NCBI RefSeq assembly: GCF_902463975.1
Contig: NZ_CABQHJ010000033.1
Span: 1-34,892, forward strand
From: Phascolarctobacterium_A sp902463975
GTDB taxonomy: Bacteria; Bacillota; Negativicutes; Acidaminococcales; Acidaminococcaceae
Direction: 5' to 3'
Length of the DNA stretch: 34,892 nt
Under the pieces are notes generated by a model. That model saw only the letters and a program-made list of their open reading frames with translations. It had not been told where the DNA came from and ran no database searches. The translations under genes were made by a program, and so were the position numbers. Positions 31,101 through 34,892 of the stretch are shown in pieces (position 1 is the first letter of the stretch; each line of letters opens with the position of its first letter).

Positions 31101-32552
31101 CGTTTTGGGCTTGAAAGCAAAGACTGGGTGAATGAACGTTATAGCGAAGCTAAAATGCAGGAGCTGGATGCAAAGCAGAAGCAGCTGACTCAAGATAAGA
31201 AAAAGCTTGGAGATGCACGTATAGATATTGAAAAAAGATTAACCCAGGTGCAGGGGGAGCAAAATAATATTCTCAGACAGATGGAAGAAAAATGCCATGC
31301 TGTTGAGCCTTTGCCTAAGGATGAAGTTGTTGAGAAAAATTTTGCAGAAGAGAAAAATATGCTTCAGTATAAGCGCACTCTAAAGGAAGAGTTGCAAAAA
31401 TCCTTGGGAGAACAGGAGCAGAATATTAGGGAGAATATTGTTGGCTTGGCTGAATATAGTGAAGGAGCGACAAATGTAGAGTGGTGTGAAAGCTTTAATT
31501 TGGAGGATTTTTCACAAGAAGAGCTGTCAAGTTATACGTTATCGTTGAGAAAAGAATATAAGACTGCCCAAGCGCAGGAAGATGAGGCGAAACGAAAGCT
31601 GGAGCAGGCTCTTATCAGGTTGCGTAACGTAGAAGCATTTCAAGAGGATTCTTATAAAAAATGCATAGATATGCTGCAGGAGGTCACGAGCGATGCTCAG
31701 ATCTTTGTAAAGCAGCTTAATACTGTTTTAGAGTCCTATGTCAGAATATCTGAAAAGCTGCAGGTTGATATTGCTATAGTTAAGCAGGAAAAAGAACAAA
31801 TCATTACTCAGTTAGAGGATTATCTCAAGGAAGTTCACAAGCAATTGGGATACATTGATCGCAATTCAAGCATTCAAATTCGTGGTCATTATGTAAAAAT
31901 GCTCAAATTGCAGCTTCCTGACTGGGAGGAAAGCGCTAATATTTATCATCGCAGTATTACAGATTTAGTAGATACAATAGCGGAAAAAGGCTTGGCAAAA
32001 TTAAGCAAAGGTGAACCTCTCGCTGAATTGCTTGGCAAGCTGTTGACTACCAAAGAACTTTTTGATGCTGTTGTTGGTATTAATAATGTTCATGTGCAGA
32101 TGTTCAAGGTTGAAGCGCAGAGAGAAATACAGATTTCCTGGCGTGAGGTAGCGCGTAATTCCGGTGGCGAAGGTTTTTTATCAGCATTTGTTATTCTTTC
32201 AAGCCTTTTGTATTACATGCGTCGTGATGATGCAGACGTTTATGCAGACCGCAATGAAGGCAAGGTACTAATGATGGATAATCCGTTTGCTCAGACTAAT
32301 GCTGCGCATCTGCTTACGCCATTAATGGAGATGGCAGCAAAGAATAACACTCAGCTGATATCCTTTACCGGACTTGGTGGAGAGTCGATTTATAATTGTT
32401 ATGACAACATCTATGTTTTAAACCTGATTTCATCTAAGCTGAGTAATATTTCTTATTTGAAGAGCAAGCATATTGCCGGTAATGATGGTGAGTTCCTGAG
32501 TCTGGCGCGTGTTGAGGTGACTGATGAAGGGCAGATGGATAGTCTGTTCTAA
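28128..32552 (+). CDS. jetC: Wadjet SMC-like ATPase JetC
   Basis: The 1474-residue protein is the loop-extruding motor of Wadjet. Walker A is NGGGKSV (39-45); the ABC signature is NSGGEGF (from N1344). Walker B is VLMMDNPFA with D1384 and N1385, where most SMC proteins have Asp-Glu. Two coiled coils (about 280-600 and 760-1230) flank a globular hinge (about 630-750) that lacks a CxxC zinc hook. The C-terminal tail has LISFTGLGGESIYNCYDNIY. Its start overlaps jetB by 14 bases. Bases 28861-28920 and 31381-31440 are 32% and 38% G+C by my count, against 50% in a recN line and 57% in a dxs line. Confidence 0.9.
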   Translation: MSKINAIRLVNVNYNHNSIHISDETLHFNGRSTLISLQNGGGKSVLVQLLTAPFVQKRYRNLNERSFASYFTTSKPSFIMVEWVLEDDAGYCLTGMMVRKSQNIDNEEELELINFISEYTEPCEQDINHLPVVESDKKELRIKSFNACHKMFDEYKKERINKFFCYDMNNSAQSRQYFAKLAEYGIDYREWQNIIKKINEEESGLSKLFAECKDEKGLVEKWFLDAVENKLNKGNNRMQEFRNILGKYITTYNENSNKIQQQEKLIAFQQEATPILTFGKEYEASSATVAVKLNKIYECLAELNRFAAKNETEIAVCNAELDALGKQLVHLLHEEFSSKFYYAEDKKEALIVLKEDNEQQSSQLEEQSQLWERRRHILDCVEIQERLNEDVLELQRVEQRVAVSRKKNKDLEPEREYIGYLLKEYIEQELQKTRGRFQQEESDKKACLDLQKQAKQELSELISRLNELHTTQGRLQGLVQAYDNVEESYNKKWQPGASALQRNMLGEYEAGALKVMAEKLVADEQEASDRQKQQQQNLSGLKTAFSDLERSLQDCSKERGSKEQLLVERTQVKKQLDEQLAKRKTLLQYLQLDEIYLFDKEYIQKELSKKLSEMDEARTKLLHKLDTVKKKYQGLQTGKTVELSAELVQMLERLGINIVYGMEWLKNNKNSEELNLELVKQHPFLPYALIMTGKEIEDLQRAEKNIYTSLPVPIILRESLTQATQTKVDNGVLKSADVNFFMLFNDNLLNEEKLQRLLDELKAKLQKIEQELQQRKIEYDLYSAKYSELVEQSLTKESYERLKDELLSLQEAIAKLQKREEQCQAEKADNLLTQENISQDLAKIGQMIEKLKLHQEALQQLTAKYQQYLLDNSQLYECSNTLAKAESAKKGLDDKLEKLQNKLEWQIKFLADLSGNMKDLNDEIAKYAGYKQVPKPKKFVDDIAQNTEALKARLNSIQEKLSGELRALEDNRANLASKVQKVEQKLRDRANRFGLESKDWVNERYSEAKMQELDAKQKQLTQDKKKLGDARIDIEKRLTQVQGEQNNILRQMEEKCHAVEPLPKDEVVEKNFAEEKNMLQYKRTLKEELQKSLGEQEQNIRENIVGLAEYSEGATNVEWCESFNLEDFSQEELSSYTLSLRKEYKTAQAQEDEAKRKLEQALIRLRNVEAFQEDSYKKCIDMLQEVTSDAQIFVKQLNTVLESYVRISEKLQVDIAIVKQEKEQIITQLEDYLKEVHKQLGYIDRNSSIQIRGHYVKMLKLQLPDWEESANIYHRSITDLVDTIAEKGLAKLSKGEPLAELLGKLLTTKELFDAVVGINNVHVQMFKVEAQREIQISWREVARNSGGEGFLSAFVILSSLLYYMRRDDADVYADRNEGKVLMMDNPFAQTNAAHLLTPLMEMAAKNNTQLISFTGLGGESIYNCYDNIYVLNLISSKLSNISYLKSKHIAGNDGEFLSLARVEVTDEGQMDSLF

Positions 32553-32603
32553 AAGGTATTTTGGCAGTAAGTAACCCTCTATAAGAATTTTTAAATAAGG
32601 CTA

Positions 32604-32632
32604 TTGACAAAGCTTTAAGAAACGAGTATAAT
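32604..32632 (+). promoter_or_regulatory. tRNA-Leu promoter
   Basis: Perfect TTGACA (32604-32609), 17-base spacer and perfect TATAAT (32627-32632). It lies 52 bases after jetC. I saw no terminator between jetC and this promoter, so Wadjet transcripts may run into the tRNA. Confidence 0.95.
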
Positions 32633-32661
32633 TACTATTGTTCCGAGTGATTGGAACTTAT

Positions 32662-32748
32662 GCCGAAGTGGCGGAATTGGCAGACGCACTTGACTCAAAA
32701 TCAAGCGGGTTCACGCTCGTGCCGGTTCGAGTCCGGCCTTCGGCACCA
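32662..32748 (+). tRNA. tRNA-Leu (CAA)
   Basis: The acceptor stem is GCCGAAG (32662-32668) with CTTCGGC (32738-32744), and CCA is encoded (32746-32748) after discriminator A. The anticodon arm is CTTGA-CTCAAAA-TCAAG, with anticodon CAA reading UUG. A long variable arm (CGGGTTCACGCTCG region) fits a class II tRNA, and GGTTCGAGTCC is the T arm. It has its own promoter and terminator. Confidence 0.97.
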
Positions 32749-32758
32749 GTAAATTTAG

Positions 32759-32787
32759 GCTCTACAGCTTCGGTTGTAGAGCTTTTT
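32759..32787 (+). terminator. Rho-independent terminator after tRNA-Leu
   Basis: GCTCTACAGC (32759-32768) pairs with GTTGTAGAGC (32773-32782) with a C(TTCG)G tetraloop, followed by five T. Confidence 0.94.
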
Positions 32788-32822
32788 CTGTATTTGTGGT
32801 TAAAAATTTGAGGAGCAAAGAA

Positions 32823-34535
32823 ATGCAAGTAGTATTAAGCGCAATTAACAGTAAATATATCCATACCGGTTTAGGTCTGCGCTATGTCGGTGAATATGCT
32901 AAAGCGCAGGGGCATGAGGTAACATTAATAGAAGAAACAATCAATACCCCCATTCTGGCGGTGCTGGAAAAAATAATGGCAGTACCGGCACAGGTCTACG
33001 GCTTTTCGGTGCATATCTGGAACAAGCCCTTCGTATTCAAGCTTATTCGTATGCTGCGCAAACTGCGTCCGCAAGCAGCAATCCTGATTGGCGGACCGGA
33101 GGTAGCGTTTGATGCGGAGAAAATTTTTGCGGAGCTGCCGCAGGCAGACTATATCGTGCAGGGAGAGGGTGAGCTGGTTTTCAGCGAGCTGCTGGAGTAT
33201 TTGGCTGGCGGTGGCTCTGTCCCTCAGCATATTGCGTATCGCGAAGGGGAGCAGGTGAACTTGAATGGAGGCATTACCGTAATAGATGATATGTCCCTGT
33301 TGCCGTTCCCATATCCTGATCTGGAAAAAATGCTGGCAGAGCATAAGATAGTTTATTACGAATGCACGCGTGGCTGCCCGTTTAACTGCGCATACTGTTT
33401 GTCCGGTATATCTCGCTCTGTGCGCAAGCGTCCGCTGGAGCTTGTGCTGCACGATTTGGACCGATTTATTGCTGCAGGTGTGCCTTTGGTGAAATTCGTA
33501 GACCGTACTTACAATCTGGATGAAAAATACTTTCTGCCGATGATGCGACATCTGGCGCAGGCTGATACAAACGCAACATTTCACTTTGAAATTAAGGCTG
33601 ATATACTTTCTGAGCGTGTTATGGATTTTTTGGCGACGGTACCTAAGGGACGTTTTCAATTGGAAATCGGCATTCAGAGTACGCATCAGCCAACATTAAA
33701 AGCTATCAACAGGCAGGATAACTGGGAAAAGCTGTCTGCTAATGTCAAACGTCTGTTGTCTTTCGGTAATATGCATATCCATGTTGATTTGATTGCCGGT
33801 CTGCCGTATGAGGATTTGCCGACCTTTGCCAAATCCTTTGATGATGTTTACGGACTGGGTGCAGATATGCTACAGCTTGGCTTTTTAAAGGTATTGCCAG
33901 GCACGCAGATGCGTCGTGAGACTGAGCAGCACGATTTGCGTTATATGGACGAGCCGCCATATGAAATTTTAGCGACTAAGTATATGCCGTATGAGGATAT
34001 GCTTTATTTGAAGCATTTAGATAATATTCTGGACCAGACGGCCAACAGCGGTGGCTTTAAATATACGCTGAGGGCATTGCTGCGTGCTTCCGGCATGAAT
34101 GCATTTGCCTTTTACAGACAGCTGACGCAGTGGTGGGTGAAGTCAGGCTTCTATCCGCAGACACATAACGCCAAGGGTGTAGCAACTATCTTAAAGCAGT
34201 TTATAGAAGAAAATTATGTAGAGCAGCAAACGGAATTGCTGGAGATTCTGCGTTTTGACGTGTTCTGCGAGATACCTCAGTGGCGTCCGGAGTGGCTGAA
34301 GTGGCAGACGGAGGAAATTTTTGAGGCAGTTTCTGCTTTTTGGCGCGATGAGGAAAAGGTGCGCCGATATATTTCTGCATATAAGTTCAGCAGCTGGCGC
34401 CAAATTCATAAGCTGTATCCGATTGAATTGTTTAAAGCTGATTGGGAAACCGGTAATGCAGAAGAAATTTTTGTGATGCTGGATAACAGCGGCAAGCAGC
34501 AGAAGCTGATTAAGCTGCCGATTGAAGTAAAATAG
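32823..34535 (+). CDS. B12-binding radical SAM protein with DUF4080 C-terminus
   Basis: The 570 residues start with a cobalamin-binding-type domain (about 1-125, with LIGGPEVAFD at 88-97). A radical SAM domain follows, with the CxxxCxxC cluster site C185, C189 and C192 (in RGCPFNCAYC). EIGIQSTH, DLIAGLPYED and LQLGFLKVLPGT are typical of this enzyme type. The C-terminal 200 residues match the DUF4080 pattern as I recall it. The classical cobalamin DxHxxG is not present, so cobalamin binding is uncertain. The reaction is unknown. ATG 32823 has GAGGAG 7 bases upstream. It sits between two terminators with no clear promoter, so tRNA read-through may drive it. Confidence 0.9.
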   Translation: MQVVLSAINSKYIHTGLGLRYVGEYAKAQGHEVTLIEETINTPILAVLEKIMAVPAQVYGFSVHIWNKPFVFKLIRMLRKLRPQAAILIGGPEVAFDAEKIFAELPQADYIVQGEGELVFSELLEYLAGGGSVPQHIAYREGEQVNLNGGITVIDDMSLLPFPYPDLEKMLAEHKIVYYECTRGCPFNCAYCLSGISRSVRKRPLELVLHDLDRFIAAGVPLVKFVDRTYNLDEKYFLPMMRHLAQADTNATFHFEIKADILSERVMDFLATVPKGRFQLEIGIQSTHQPTLKAINRQDNWEKLSANVKRLLSFGNMHIHVDLIAGLPYEDLPTFAKSFDDVYGLGADMLQLGFLKVLPGTQMRRETEQHDLRYMDEPPYEILATKYMPYEDMLYLKHLDNILDQTANSGGFKYTLRALLRASGMNAFAFYRQLTQWWVKSGFYPQTHNAKGVATILKQFIEENYVEQQTELLEILRFDVFCEIPQWRPEWLKWQTEEIFEAVSAFWRDEEKVRRYISAYKFSSWRQIHKLYPIELFKADWETGNAEEIFVMLDNSGKQQKLIKLPIEVK

Positions 34536-34558
34536 AATGGTATTAGTACAATAAAAAA

Positions 34559-34602
34559 GAGCTGACGAGAGAAAAAATTCTTGCGTCAGCTCGATTTTTT
34601 TT
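34559..34602 (+). terminator. Rho-independent terminator after the radical SAM gene
   Basis: GAGCTGACG (34559-34567) pairs with CGTCAGCTC (34584-34592), followed by a run of eight T (34595-34602). Confidence 0.92.
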
Positions 34603-34767
34603 GGAGAAATTTACGCGGATTTTGCCGTTTTTCGGTAGAAAATCTAACTTTTTTTGAGATTTTTTGAAGAAATTTTAGGTGCTTTAAAGCGTGTATACAT
34701 GATGCTTCTTTTGAATACTGAACCACGTGTATCACGAAAAAATGTTAAAAAAGTAACAAAAAAGGTG
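34603..34767. other. Gap between the radical SAM gene and the rRNA promoter
   Basis: The region is A+T-rich with many T and A runs and no gene. GATTTT (34618-34623) and AAAATC (34638-34643) flank CCG/CGG, forming an imperfect hairpin ahead of seven T, perhaps a second terminator. The A/T tracts upstream of 34768 could act as an UP element for the rRNA promoter. Confidence 0.5.
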
Positions 34768-34796
34768 TTGACATAATGCAGGTCACATGGTATTAT
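34768..34796 (+). promoter_or_regulatory. Probable rRNA operon promoter
   Basis: Perfect TTGACA (34768-34773), 17-base spacer, TATTAT (34791-34796) followed by ATAT. The A/T-rich sequence upstream and the boxA-like leader downstream identify it as an rrn promoter. Confidence 0.85.
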
Positions 34797-34802
34797 ATAT
34801 AA

Positions 34803-34892
34803 GTCGACGCGATACGGCAACAAAACAAAGGCCAAAGTCGCTAGGCACTGAACCTTGAAAACTGAACATAAACCTAGAAAAAAGCGAATGTG
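34803..34892 (+). promoter_or_regulatory. rRNA operon leader with boxA-like element, running off the window
   Basis: CCTTGAAAACTGAAC (34853-34867) resembles the boxA and leader motif seen upstream of 16S rRNA in Firmicutes (CTTTGAAAACT). This is the site where NusB, also encoded in this window, and NusE assemble. 16S rRNA should start after position 34892; none of it is visible here. Confidence 0.75.

Overview
The window looks like chromosomal DNA of a diderm Firmicute, most likely a member of the Negativicutes (an Acidaminococcaceae or Phascolarctobacterium-like genus is my guess, not something the sequence proves). Two things point there. The gene order is Firmicute: an Asp23/AmaP/DUF2273 trio, and nusB-(M22)-xseA-xseB-ispA-dxs-tlyA-nadK-argR-recN. 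An outer-membrane beta-barrel protein with a signal peptide also requires an outer membrane. The sporulation genes that often follow recN in spore-forming Clostridia and Bacilli are absent here. All convincing genes are on the + strand.

Layout. (1) 1-2385: nickel-pincer-nucleotide cofactor genes larE and larC. LarC is split into two frames joined by an apparent -1 ribosomal frameshift on an A9 run. (2) 2386-4470: a promoter, two genes of unknown function (one a zinc-ribbon membrane protein) and a terminator. (3) 4593-8197: pnp with its own terminator, then dut and a small outer-membrane barrel protein whose last 20 codons are cut off by an in-frame TAG. (4) 8198-8733: a 536-base gap with an orphan promoter, an 18-bp hairpin, a long dyad and a clear promoter for tkt. 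(5) 8734-10765: transketolase and terminator. (6) 10877-12377: envelope-stress genes (Asp23 family, AmaP, DUF2273). (7) 12523-22717: a tightly packed housekeeping operon for antitermination, exonuclease VII, isoprenoid synthesis, rRNA methylation, NAD kinase, arginine repressor, RecN and a Nudix hydrolase. (8) 22729-24797: pepF with promoter and terminator. (9) 24739-32552: a complete four-gene Wadjet anti-plasmid system in the order jetD-jetA-jetB-jetC. (10) 32604-34602: tRNA-Leu(CAA) with its own promoter and terminator, then a B12-binding radical SAM protein. (11) 34768-34892: promoter and leader of what is almost certainly an rRNA operon starting just beyond the window.

The main accessory element is the Wadjet locus. 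JetC (SMC-like ATPase), JetA (kleisin-like) and JetB (MukE-like) should form a loop-extruding complex, and JetD (Toprim nuclease) should cleave small circular DNA. The operon is more A+T-rich than its neighbours in the lines I counted and sits between pepF and tRNA-Leu, so horizontal acquisition is likely. Its promoter overlaps the 5' arm of the pepF terminator. JetC ends its Walker B motif in Asp-Asn where SMC proteins normally have Asp-Glu. Other points worth checking are the LarC frameshift with a possible pseudoknot, a three-cysteine LarE, the amber-interrupted outer-membrane protein, and a candidate small RNA upstream of tkt.
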